Shown piece by piece: positions 34,437 through 42,654 of a stretch of 64,000 nt of DNA. Each line of letters opens with the position of its first letter. The first letter of the stretch is position 1. The DNA is from Bacteroidales bacterium (lineage in GTDB: Bacteria > Bacteroidota > Bacteroidia > Bacteroidales > UBA932): assembly GCA_015060205.1 (NCBI GenBank), contig SUYY01000003.1:20719-84718 (forward strand). The letters run 5' to 3'. Below the pieces are notes generated by a model that saw only the letters and a program-made list of their open reading frames with translations, did no database searches and had not been told where the DNA came from. The position numbers and the translations under genes are program-made.

Positions 34437-35959
34437 TGGCGCATCCTGTCCAGAAGATTGTAGATGCATGCCATCCTTTTAGGGAACATGCAGAGCAGGA
34501 AACCTTCGATCCTGTGTGTCAGGGCAGATGATTCTTTCATAAGACGGAAAATCTCCCTGTTCTCATATATTTCTGCGTATAAGGCATCCCTGTCCTGAGG
34601 CGGCAGGGCGTCAAGGAGTCTGATGCATCTGTTGATGCAGTCTGAAACCTGTCTGTAGATATATGGTCTGTAAAGTTCTTCTACCTGTGTCCGGGCAAAA
34701 TCCGTCAGCATTCCGATTATTTTCAGCAGGTCATATCCTCTTTTGACATTTGGCGTGCGGGTGATGGATTGCGGAGTCGGCATCACCATATATATCAGAT
34801 CGTTGCATGATATAGCGTTTTCTGCAAGATAATATGCTCTCGGCGTGAATTCGTTGTCCTCGTGATATATTCCGGGATGGAATCTCAGGCGGTTCTGTTC
34901 CAGAAATCCCTTTCGGTAGATGGAGAACGGGGCGCATACCTGGAATTTCTGTCTGAGGATGTCCTTTCCGGAACACGTCTCTCCATCCTTCAGACTGAAT
35001 CTCCTGATTACTGATCCGTCCCTCACGTCTGCTGCGCATATCCTGAGAATGTCAGGAGAGTCTTTCCTGCACTTTTCAGCAAGACCGGCCAGACAGTCCG
35101 GGACTATATGGTCGTCGCTGTCGATGAACATTATGTATTTGCCAGATGCCGCGTCGATTCCTGCGTTCCTGGCCATGCTCAGCCCCTGATTTGTCTGGGA
35201 AATGACCTTGATGTTCGGATGTCCTGTTTCCCATCTGCGTGCAATTTCCAATGTGTTATCAGAGGAACCGTCGTTTATGACTATCATCTCGTATCTGTGT
35301 GCGGGCAGGTCCTGATGAACGCAGGATTCAAGACATCTTTCAAGATGATTTTCAGCATTATATGCCGGAATTATAAGTGAAAGCAGAGGCTCTTCCCGTA
35401 CATCGATCCATTCGTATTCTCCTCCCCATATATTCAGGAATTTCAGAAGACCGGCATTGCTTATCACTGTGCTGGCAGTGTTGTCGCAGGGGTGAAAACT
35501 TATTTTTTCGGCATTCTGCAGGTCCTTGTCAAGGAAGAGTTTCACCCTGTGTCCGTTCTCGAACAGTTCTTTTGCCGAGACACCTTCTGCGGGTATTCCA
35601 TCGGAATCCGTCAGATTCATGTCGTTTATAAGTCCGAAAGGGGATACCGAACCAGGCAGCAGACCAAGGCATCTTTCCATCCTTTCCTGAGAGGCAAATG
35701 AAAGTTTTCCCTGCCTGAGACTTTTCTCCAATGCATGAACCCCCAGTTCCTTATGACATTCGAAGACTACAAGATAGTGCCTGTTGCCTTTATGGTTACG
35801 GAAAAACAGGTTCTTGCAATGTGTGGCGTCTATTTCCTTCCAATACTCCAGAGCAAGTTCGATGGTGGGAAGCGGAGGATGATGATGGGTGGTGAAGTCT
35901 ATTCCATGTTCTTCGAGAAATTTCTCCACTTTTTCTGTCTTTTCTGTAACCATGTGCAT
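34433..35959 (-). CDS. Fusion of a YbaK/ProX aminoacyl-tRNA editing domain with a GT2 glycosyltransferase
   Basis: The start is Met 35959 or 35953; the 36181 start of the track is too far upstream and overlaps the opposite gene. The 508-residue product is one uninterrupted frame. Residues 1-180 match ProX/YbaK trans-editing proteins: TTHHHPPLPTIELA, CKNLFFRN (K49) and VSPFGLIND, plus SFHPCDNTASTVI. Residues 191 onward are a GT2 domain: PLLSLIIPAYNAENHL, VINDGSSDNT and the DXD-type IDSDDHI (280-283). Editing domains normally stand alone or within ProRS. The reason for the fusion is unknown. It is convergent with the glycan cluster. Confidence 0.85.
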   Translation of the reverse strand: MHMVTEKTEKVEKFLEEHGIDFTTHHHPPLPTIELALEYWKEIDATHCKNLFFRNHKGNRHYLVVFECHKELGVHALEKSLRQGKLSFASQERMERCLGLLPGSVSPFGLINDMNLTDSDGIPAEGVSAKELFENGHRVKLFLDKDLQNAEKISFHPCDNTASTVISNAGLLKFLNIWGGEYEWIDVREEPLLSLIIPAYNAENHLERCLESCVHQDLPAHRYEMIVINDGSSDNTLEIARRWETGHPNIKVISQTNQGLSMARNAGIDAASGKYIMFIDSDDHIVPDCLAGLAEKCRKDSPDILRICAADVRDGSVIRRFSLKDGETCSGKDILRQKFQVCAPFSIYRKGFLEQNRLRFHPGIYHEDNEFTPRAYYLAENAISCNDLIYMVMPTPQSITRTPNVKRGYDLLKIIGMLTDFARTQVEELYRPYIYRQVSDCINRCIRLLDALPPQDRDALYAEIYENREIFRLMKESSALTHRIEGFLLCMFPKRMACIYNLLDRMRH

Positions 35960-35975
35960 TTGTTTGATTGAAAAG

Positions 35976-36005
35976 CAAAAATACAAATTTTTCTGATTAT
36001 CTTTG
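35976..36005. promoter_or_regulatory. Divergent -7 boxes between the fusion gene and the HSDR_N gene
   Basis: Minus-strand TATTTTTG (35983-35976) lies 17 bp before the fusion start 35959. Plus-strand TATCTTTG (35998-36005) lies 41 bp before ATG 36047. Neither has a clear -33 partner. Confidence 0.5.
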
Positions 36006-36046
36006 TATGATTGAGATGTTGTCACGACCATGTCGGACGGAATAGC

Positions 36047-36469
36047 ATGATGACTGTGATGAACGACGGCAAGACCATATGGGATCCGCTCAGGAAAAAG
36101 GAAGTAGCCCTCACTCCGGAAGAGAGGGTAAGACAATGGTTTATAGGGGTCTTGTCGGACTTCATGTCCGTTCCCAGGCATATGATGATGAGCGAGACCG
36201 GATTCCGGCTTGGCGGGAAGCGGTTCAGGGCGGATATCCTGGTCTATGACAGGTCTGCATCACCTCTTATGGTAGTGGAATGCAAGAGACCTGATGTCGA
36301 CCTCACTGATGAGGTTCTTGCTCAGGCCGTCAGGTACAATATGGTTCTGAACGTGAAGTATATGGTCATAACCAACGGCAACAGGACCTGCATCTTTGAA
36401 AGGAACGGGACAGGGTATGCCCATATGGACCATATCCCTAAATATGAAGAAATGATATGTCAACGATAA
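36047..36469 (+). CDS. Stand-alone HSDR_N-type PD-(D/E)XK domain protein
   Basis: I start at ATG 36047 (MMTVMNDGKTIWD), after the -7 box; the track start is a TTG upstream. The 140-residue protein is a single nuclease-like domain. It has FRADILVYDRSASPLMVVECKRP, with D63 and the E78-x-K80 pair of the PD-(D/E)XK fold, and LAQAVRYNMVLNVKYMVITNG. It resembles the N-terminal domain of type I restriction R subunits, but no helicase or methylase genes are near. It overlaps cca by 13 bp, so a housekeeping link is likely. Function unknown. Confidence 0.8.
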   Translation: MMTVMNDGKTIWDPLRKKEVALTPEERVRQWFIGVLSDFMSVPRHMMMSETGFRLGGKRFRADILVYDRSASPLMVVECKRPDVDLTDEVLAQAVRYNMVLNVKYMVITNGNRTCIFERNGTGYAHMDHIPKYEEMICQR

Positions 36470-37971
36470 CGCACGGTTTCCTCGACCACAAGATATTCCA
36501 GATCGTTTCGCAGACTGCTGCAGAGCAGGGTGTAAGAGCCTTCGTCATCGGAGGTTATGTCCGTGACTGTTTCCTCGGACGTCCGAGCAAGGATATCGAC
36601 ATCGTGGTGGAGGGAAGTGGAATTGCTATTGCCGAGGCAGTCGCTTCCAAGGTTCACACAAATGTTTCCGTGTTCAGGAACTTCGGTACAGCCATGCTTC
36701 GCTACAAGGGTATTGAAGTGGAATTCGTGGGTGCGCGGAAGGAGTCGTACAACAGGGATTCGCGCAAGCCTATAGTGGAGGACGGTACCCTCGAGGATGA
36801 CCAGTTGAGAAGGGATTTTACAATCAATGCCATGGCTTTCAGCCTCCAGAAGGAAGATTTCGGAGCATTGGTGGATCCTTTCGGTGGCATCAGAGACCTT
36901 GCTTCCGGTATAATACGAACTCCTCTGGATCCGGACACCACTTACAGCGATGATCCTCTCAGAATGGTGAGGGCTGTAAGATTCGCAACAAAACTTTCTA
37001 CCGATCTGCTTGAATTCAAGATTGTTCAGGAATCCAAGGACTCCATAAGACGCAATCTTCACAGGATGGAGATTCTGTCGAAGGAGAGGATTGTGGAGGA
37101 ACTCAACAAGATACTGGTCACTTCACGACCGTCAATGGGATTCCGGCTTCTCGATGAGACCGGCCTTCTGGACTGGATACTTCCGCAACTTGTCAAACTT
37201 AAAGGCGTGGAAAGCATTGACGGAAAAGGACATAAGGAGAATTTCTCCCATACTCTCGAGGTGCTCGACAATGTGGCGAAATATGAGGAAGAGGGCATAA
37301 AGACGGGAATTCTCAAGGATTATCTCGTGGAAGATGGTGTTGTGGTGGAGAAGGTCCGCACAGAACCGAATGTGTGGCTGCGTTGGGCTGCTCTTCTTCA
37401 TGATATAGCAAAACCTGCCACAAAGAAATACGACCCGGCCCTCGGGTGGACTTTCCATGGACACGAAGTTGTCGGTGCAAGATGGATACCGAAGATATTC
37501 CAGTCGATGAAGATGCCTCTGAATGAGAAGATGAAGTACGTGCAGAAACTTGTCGGACTTCATCTCCGGCCTATTGCACTCGTTACGGATGAGGTTACGG
37601 ATTCTGCTGTCAGGAGACTCCTCTTCGATGCCGGCAACGATATCGACGACCTGATGCTTCTGTGCAACGCAGACATCACCTCAAAGAATCCGCGTAAGGT
37701 GGCCCGTCTGCATCAGAATTTTGAACTGGTCAAGACAAAACTTGTGGAGGTGGAGGCGAAGGACGCCATCAGAAACTGGAAGAATCCGATTACCGGTGAC
37801 TATATAATGGAACTTTTTGCAATCTCACCATGCAATACCATAGGACAACTCAAGGATATGGTGAAGAATGCTATCCTTGACGGAAAGATTGAAAATTCCT
37901 TTGAAGCCGCCGATGCATATATGCGTGAATGTGCCGCGCAAATGGGCCTTTTCCCCGCTGATTCACAATGA
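36457..37971 (+). CDS. cca: CCA tRNA nucleotidyltransferase with HD domain
   Basis: It adds or repairs the CCA end of tRNAs; none is encoded on the one tRNA gene seen in this window. The 504-residue class II enzyme has the nucleotidyltransferase motif FVIGGYVRDCFLGRPSKDIDIVVEG, then RDFTINAMAF and the neck region DDPLRMVRAVRFA. A C-terminal HD phosphohydrolase domain follows (ALLHDIAKP with FHGHEVVGA). It overlaps its upstream neighbour by 13 bp and xerC by 4 bp, forming a tight operon. Confidence 0.95.
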   Translation: MSTITHGFLDHKIFQIVSQTAAEQGVRAFVIGGYVRDCFLGRPSKDIDIVVEGSGIAIAEAVASKVHTNVSVFRNFGTAMLRYKGIEVEFVGARKESYNRDSRKPIVEDGTLEDDQLRRDFTINAMAFSLQKEDFGALVDPFGGIRDLASGIIRTPLDPDTTYSDDPLRMVRAVRFATKLSTDLLEFKIVQESKDSIRRNLHRMEILSKERIVEELNKILVTSRPSMGFRLLDETGLLDWILPQLVKLKGVESIDGKGHKENFSHTLEVLDNVAKYEEEGIKTGILKDYLVEDGVVVEKVRTEPNVWLRWAALLHDIAKPATKKYDPALGWTFHGHEVVGARWIPKIFQSMKMPLNEKMKYVQKLVGLHLRPIALVTDEVTDSAVRRLLFDAGNDIDDLMLLCNADITSKNPRKVARLHQNFELVKTKLVEVEAKDAIRNWKNPITGDYIMELFAISPCNTIGQLKDMVKNAILDGKIENSFEAADAYMRECAAQMGLFPADSQ

Positions 37972-38948
37972 CCCTGATTGACAGATATCTTGAATACATC
38001 CGTTCTGTACGCCGATATTCCGAGCGTACGGTATGCATTTATCACGATATCCTGACGGAATACGCCTCGGCCGTCTCTGCCGATTCTGATGAATCCCTGC
38101 TTGCTTCGTTCAATCCGTCCGAAATCCGTTCCTACGAGGTGACCCTTATGGATGAAAGGAAACTTTCAGTCAAGACAGTCAACCTTCACCTTTCGGTATT
38201 GAGCGGATTCTGCAGGTTTCTGATAAGGAAATCCCTCATGGATTCCAATCCGGTATCACTTGTCTCCCGTCCGCGTCTGCAGAAGAGACTTCCGGAATTT
38301 TACAGGAATGAATCGCTGGATGAGTATTTTACCCATACGGAATATTTCGCTTCAAGAGAAGACCTTCAGGCCTTTCTGCAGGCTCCTTTCACTGATTCAG
38401 GTCGCCGCTCCTATGAGAAGCGTCTTGCCAGGCTGATCATAAGTATCCTCTATTCTCTTGGCCTCAGACGGTCGGAATTGATTGGGATGACAGTAGAAAA
38501 TGTGGATTTTGGCAGAAAAGTTGTCAAAATTTGCGGAAAAGGCGATAAAATGAGAGAAATTCCTCTCATGGATTCATTGTCTGAAGAAATTTTATTATAT
38601 TTGGAAGCAGTTGAGGCATTGGGCGGAAGGCAGAGGTCTTTGAAAGAGCCGTTACTGGTCACATACAGGATGAATCCTCTTTATCCAGTCTATGTGGACC
38701 GGGTTGTGAAGAACGAACTCGGCTGTGTCAGTGGCATTACAGGCAGAAAGTCACCTCATGTTCTCAGACACTCCATTGCCACCGGACTTCTCAACGAAGG
38801 CAGCGACCTTAACTCCATCAAGGAAATGTTAGGTCACTCTTCTCTGGCTACTACTCAGATCTATACCCACAGCAGCATTGCCCAACTCAAGACTATTTAT
38901 GAACAAGCCCATCCAAGGGCAAAAAACGGAGGTAAACATGGAGATTAG
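37968..38948 (+). CDS. xerC: Tyrosine recombinase, XerC type
   Basis: The 326-residue protein has an N-terminal SAM-like core-binding domain (YLEYIRSVRRYSERTVCIYHD). The C-terminal catalytic domain carries the RKHRHY residues: R in YSLGLRRSE, K in CGKGDKMREIPL, HxxR in PHVLRHSIATG, H in MLGHSSLATTQ and the nucleophile Y in IYTHSS. This fits chromosome-dimer resolution by XerC/XerD at dif. It sits within cca-xerC-hpf with overlaps at both ends, a housekeeping context rather than a phage or transposon one. Confidence 0.92.
   Translation: MTLIDRYLEYIRSVRRYSERTVCIYHDILTEYASAVSADSDESLLASFNPSEIRSYEVTLMDERKLSVKTVNLHLSVLSGFCRFLIRKSLMDSNPVSLVSRPRLQKRLPEFYRNESLDEYFTHTEYFASREDLQAFLQAPFTDSGRRSYEKRLARLIISILYSLGLRRSELIGMTVENVDFGRKVVKICGKGDKMREIPLMDSLSEEILLYLEAVEALGGRQRSLKEPLLVTYRMNPLYPVYVDRVVKNELGCVSGITGRKSPHVLRHSIATGLLNEGSDLNSIKEMLGHSSLATTQIYTHSSIAQLKTIYEQAHPRAKNGGKHGD
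38929..38933 (+). promoter_or_regulatory. Shine-Dalgarno sequence of hpf
   Basis: GGAGG lies 4 bases before ATG 38938 and inside the xerC coding region. Most starts in this window have no such element, as expected for Bacteroidetes. Confidence 0.55.
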
Positions 38949-39225
38949 AGTTCAATCCATCAAGTTCAATGCGGATCAGAAATTATTGGACTTTGTAGAA
39001 AAGAAATTCTCTAGAATCGAGAAGTTCTACGATGCGATTACCGGAGTAGATGTGGCGCTTTCATTGCTTCCAGACCAGGAAAACAAGAACGTCAAGGTGC
39101 TCGTGAGCATCCCAGGCGGCACTATCGTGGTTGAGAAGAATGCAAAGACCTTCGAAGATGCAGTTGTAGACTGCGCCGACATTCTCAAAGAAAAACTTGT
39201 GAAAGAAAAAGAGAAAAGAGCATAG
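38938..39225 (+). CDS. hpf: Ribosome hibernation-promoting factor (HPF/RaiA family, short form)
   Basis: The start is ATG 38938 (MEIRVQSIKFNADQ), giving 95 residues; the track start runs back into xerC. Motifs of the family are FVEKKFSRIEKFYDAITGVDVALS, NKNVKVLVSIPGG and FEDAVVDCADILKEKL. It binds the ribosome's A/P-site region and stores ribosomes in stationary phase. It overlaps xerC by 11 bp and has a strong GGAGG (38929-38933) 4 bp before the ATG, a rarity in this phylum that supports the start. A terminator follows. Confidence 0.93.
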   Translation: MEIRVQSIKFNADQKLLDFVEKKFSRIEKFYDAITGVDVALSLLPDQENKNVKVLVSIPGGTIVVEKNAKTFEDAVVDCADILKEKLVKEKEKRA

Positions 39226-39245
39226 GATATTTTAAAAAATGCTTG

Positions 39246-39270
39246 GCACCGAGAAAATCGGTGCTTTTTT
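39246..39270 (+). terminator. Terminator after hpf
   Basis: Stem GCACCGA/TCGGTGC (7 bp), loop GAAAA, then six T. It closes the HSDR_N-cca-xerC-hpf unit. Confidence 0.88.
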
Positions 39271-39304
39271 ATTTCCCCGTCCTACAACTTCGTGTTTTAT
39301 TTCG

Positions 39305-39312
39305 TAACTTTG
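39305..39312 (+). promoter_or_regulatory. -7 box of holA
   Basis: TAACTTTG lies 7 bp before ATG 39320, so the mRNA would be almost leaderless. No clear -33 element. Confidence 0.5.
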
Positions 39313-39319
39313 CATTCTT

Positions 39320-40360
39320 ATGGCTAAAGGATTTCAAGATACTGACTCTCTTTGCAGAGAACTCGTCAAGCAGGCCCGTGAGGGAGTGTTCAGAAGTGTA
39401 TATCTTCTTATGGGAGATGAACCATATTATGTCGATATGGTCTGCGACGCCATTATGGAACATTGTCTTGATGAGTCCGAAAGAGATTTCAACCAGACAG
39501 TGTGTTACGGTGCCGAGGTAGATGCGGAAACAGTCATCACTGCAGCAAGACGCTATCCGATGTTTGCAGACAGGCAACTTGTGGTTGTAAAGGAGGCGCA
39601 GATGATGAAGTCATTGGAAGAACTCTCTGTGTATTGCCAGAATCCTCTGGACTCTACGGTACTTGTCATAACCATGCATGGAGCCTCTGCTGACAAGCGG
39701 AAGTCCCTTTATAAGACGGTTTCGAAGGTCGGAGTGGTTGTCGAGTCCCAGACATTGCGCGACTATGAGGTGCCCAGGTGGATACCGATGTTCTATCAGT
39801 CAAAGGGACTTTCCATAACCCCGGATGCGGCAGCGCTTCTTGCCGAGCATGCGGGAACTGACCTTGCGAAAATATCTGTGGAGACAGATAAGATGTTGAA
39901 GAATCTTCCGGAAGGAACCAAGGAGGTCAACGCTGCCGATATAGAGAGAAATGTCGGAATAAGCCGTCAGTACAGTATTTTTGAACTGACCAAGGAACTT
40001 TCTCTGAAAAATTCAGCCAAGGCTCTCAAGATTGCAGCCTATATAGGTTCTGCCGCCAAATTTGCAATGCCGATGGCTGTCAGCGCACTGTTTACGCATT
40101 TTTACAGGATTCTGAAATATGAGGCACTTCTGACGCAGAATCCTCGTCCCGGTAACGATGTGAAGGCTAAGGTTTTAGGAGTTAATCCATATTTCTTCGC
40201 TGAATATGACACGGCGGTACGCAATTATCCTTTGAAGAAATGTATGGCAGTGATTGCCCTGCTCAAGGAATATGACTTCAAAGGCAAGGGTGGTGAAGTC
40301 GGTGAGGCTACTCCTGCGGAACTTATGGTTGAACTCACAGTAAGGATATTGAATATTTGA
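39320..40360 (+). CDS. holA: DNA polymerase III delta subunit
   Basis: The delta subunit opens the beta clamp within the clamp loader. The 346-residue protein begins FRSVYLLMGDEPYYVDMVCDAI, as HolA proteins do. It continues with ETVITAARRYPMFADRQLVVVKEAQMM, then YEVPRWIPMFYQSKG and the lid region LLAEHAGTDLAKISVETDKM. No intact Walker A is expected in this subunit, and none is seen. It follows the hpf terminator and precedes the NatAB genes; a small GTCCC-TGAA-GGGAC hairpin (40366-40379) lies between them. Confidence 0.93.
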   Translation: MAKGFQDTDSLCRELVKQAREGVFRSVYLLMGDEPYYVDMVCDAIMEHCLDESERDFNQTVCYGAEVDAETVITAARRYPMFADRQLVVVKEAQMMKSLEELSVYCQNPLDSTVLVITMHGASADKRKSLYKTVSKVGVVVESQTLRDYEVPRWIPMFYQSKGLSITPDAAALLAEHAGTDLAKISVETDKMLKNLPEGTKEVNAADIERNVGISRQYSIFELTKELSLKNSAKALKIAAYIGSAAKFAMPMAVSALFTHFYRILKYEALLTQNPRPGNDVKAKVLGVNPYFFAEYDTAVRNYPLKKCMAVIALLKEYDFKGKGGEVGEATPAELMVELTVRILNI

Positions 40361-40396
40361 CACCGGTCCCTGAAGGGACAGTATTGACACTATATT

Positions 40397-41311
40397 ATGG
40401 AATTGATAAAATGTATTGATGTCTGCAAGAGTTTTGGCGAGAAGACAGCATTGGACCATGTCTCTGTGGATATTCAGAAAGGGAAGATCTTCGGTCTTCT
40501 GGGACCGAACGGAGCAGGTAAGACAACGCTTATCCGTATCATAAACCGCATCACCATTCCCGGAAGCGGACAGGTTCTGTTCAACGGAAATCCTATAACC
40601 CAGGATGATGTGGAGAAGATCGGTTATCTGCCTGAGGAAAGAGGTCTTTACCGAAAGATGAAAGTCGGGGAACAGGCTATGTATTTTGCCCGCCTCAAGG
40701 GCATGAGTGCCGCTCAGGCATCCTCCGAACTTAAGAAATGGTTCGTAAGGTTCGGAATACAGGGCTGGTGGAACAAAAAGGTAGAGGAACTCTCAAAAGG
40801 AATGGCTCAGAAGGTCCAGTTCATAACCACAGTGGTTCACCGGCCATCTCTTCTGATACTGGATGAGCCTTTTTCCGGCTTCGATCCTGTCAATGCCCAG
40901 ATTATCCGGGAGGAAATCCTGCGTCTGCGCGATGAAGGAGCCACAATCATACTTTCCACCCACAATATGGAGTCGGTCGAGGAACTGTGCGATGATATAG
41001 CGCTCATCAATAAGTCTCATGTGGTACTCAGTGGAAAGGTAGATGATATCCGTCACCGATATGGCAACAGCAATGTGGAACTGATTTATTCCGGACGTAC
41101 ACCTCTTGAGTCTGCAAGGGGAGTGTACACCATCCTTTCTGACGAGGCTCAGGGCGACAGGCATGTATGCGTGCTTTCTCTGGAAAATGGTGCAGATTCG
41201 AATACAGCCCTCAAGAGTGTTCTGGAACAGAATGTTACGGTAAATTCCTTCAAGGAACTTATTCCGAGGATGAATGATATTTTCATTAAACTGGTAACGG
41301 AGGAGAAATAG
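40397..41311 (+). CDS. ABC transporter ATPase, NatA-like
   Basis: The 304-residue protein has Walker A GPNGAGKTT, Q-loop GYLPEERGLY, signature LSKGMAQKVQ, Walker B LLILDEPFSGFD and the switch histidine in STHNM. A C-terminal DUF4162-like extension (about 230-304) is as in NatA of Bacteroidetes. With the permease that starts 2 bp downstream it forms an exporter, by family possibly for Na+ or small compounds. Confidence 0.93.
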   Translation: MELIKCIDVCKSFGEKTALDHVSVDIQKGKIFGLLGPNGAGKTTLIRIINRITIPGSGQVLFNGNPITQDDVEKIGYLPEERGLYRKMKVGEQAMYFARLKGMSAAQASSELKKWFVRFGIQGWWNKKVEELSKGMAQKVQFITTVVHRPSLLILDEPFSGFDPVNAQIIREEILRLRDEGATIILSTHNMESVEELCDDIALINKSHVVLSGKVDDIRHRYGNSNVELIYSGRTPLESARGVYTILSDEAQGDRHVCVLSLENGADSNTALKSVLEQNVTVNSFKELIPRMNDIFIKLVTEEK

Positions 41312-41313
41312 AT

Positions 41314-42654
41314 ATGAAATTAAGAAATCTGAACATAGTCATAGGCAGGGAATATCTCACCAGGGTGAAGAAGAAATCCTTCCTGCTGATAACCTTCCTT
41401 GGTCCGATCTTTTTTGCGGCAGTCGCTGTTCTTCCTACTGTAATCATGATGATGACGGAGGACAAGGGCAAGAAGGTAGCCGTAGTGGACGAATCATCCG
41501 TAGTCATGCCGTCTCTGACTGACAGCGAGACAGTGATGTTCACAGACTTCTCTTCCATGAGCGTGGATTCCCTGAAGACGACCTTCATTTCAGACGGTTT
41601 CGATGTCCTGGTCAATATATCCCAACTGGACTCTGCGGCATCTGTGACAGTCTCAGCGTATTCCGAGAAGCCGATCAGTGTGGATCTGAAGGATGCCATA
41701 TCCTCCAGGATAAATGCCGCCATAGAAGATTACAGGATCGAGGCATATGAGGTGGACGGTCTCAAGGAGATTATGGAAAATGTAAAGGCGGATATACAGA
41801 TGTCTACCTATACGGTGAGTGAGGACGGAGATGAGAAGATCACTTCATCCGAGGTCTATATGATCATTTCCCTTATCCTGTCTATGATCATATATATGTT
41901 CATAGCGATGTTCTCAGGAATGGTCATGCAAAGTGTCATAGAGGAGAAGGCAAGCAGGGTAGTGGAAGTGCTCGTATCGTCAGTAAAGGCTACAGAACTT
42001 ATGTTCGGAAAGATAATCGGAGTGGCATGCGTGGCATTGACGCAGTTCTTCCTCTGGATCGTTCTTACAGTGATGCTGGTGGCAGGTGCTTCTGTCTTCA
42101 TCGGCTTTGACCAGATAGAACCTGAAAAGGCTCAGGAGATGGTTCAGATGCAGATGGGCGGTATGGAGATGACTCAGATGACAACTGCACAACCTGAAGG
42201 CCTTGAGGTGGTTCTGAGTACTTTGGCTCAGTTGAACTTCGGACAACTGATATTTGGTTTCATCGTATATTTCATTCTCGGATATCTGCTCTATGCATCT
42301 TTCTTTGCCGCCATCGGTTCTGCAGTGGAGAACGAGGCTGATACCACCCAACTTCAGATGCCGGTGACCATACCGCTTCTGATAGCGTTCTTCATTGCGT
42401 TCTATGCATTCAAGGCACCTGACAGTGCTGTGGTGTTCTGGGGGTCCATGATTCCTTTCACCTCACCTATAGTGATGCTCGCCAGGATCCCGTTCGGAGT
42501 CCCATTGTGGGAACTTGCCCTTTCCATGTCTCTGCTTGCCGGAACATTCATAATCTGTGGCTGGGCTTCTGCAAAGATATACAAGATCGGTATCCTCATG
42601 TTCGGTAAGAAAACTACATTCAAGGATTTATGGAAATGGCTCAAACAAAAATAA
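41314..42654 (+). CDS. ABC-2 type permease, NatB-like
   Basis: The 446-residue protein has an N-terminal membrane helix (SFLLITFLGPIFFAAVAVLP), then a long extracytoplasmic domain. Five to six further helices follow (for example MIISLILSMIIYMFIAMFSGMV and FGQLIFGFIVYFILGYLLY). EEKASRVVEVLVSSVKATELMFGKIIG is the hallmark segment of the ABC2_membrane_3/NatB family. A short Met/Gln-rich stretch in the middle (MVQMQMGGMEMTQM) is unusual. Its end overlaps the nucleotidase-like lipoprotein gene by 25 bp. Confidence 0.92.
   Translation: MKLRNLNIVIGREYLTRVKKKSFLLITFLGPIFFAAVAVLPTVIMMMTEDKGKKVAVVDESSVVMPSLTDSETVMFTDFSSMSVDSLKTTFISDGFDVLVNISQLDSAASVTVSAYSEKPISVDLKDAISSRINAAIEDYRIEAYEVDGLKEIMENVKADIQMSTYTVSEDGDEKITSSEVYMIISLILSMIIYMFIAMFSGMVMQSVIEEKASRVVEVLVSSVKATELMFGKIIGVACVALTQFFLWIVLTVMLVAGASVFIGFDQIEPEKAQEMVQMQMGGMEMTQMTTAQPEGLEVVLSTLAQLNFGQLIFGFIVYFILGYLLYASFFAAIGSAVENEADTTQLQMPVTIPLLIAFFIAFYAFKAPDSAVVFWGSMIPFTSPIVMLARIPFGVPLWELALSMSLLAGTFIICGWASAKIYKIGILMFGKKTTFKDLWKWLKQK

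Noticed and set aside
36047-36469. HSDR_N protein as part of a restriction-modification system
   Set aside because: No methylase, specificity subunit or helicase is adjacent, and it overlaps a housekeeping tRNA gene.
37968-38948. Tyrosine recombinase as a sign of a mobile element
   Set aside because: It is embedded with overlaps between cca and hpf, has XerC features and no attachment sites or phage genes nearby.
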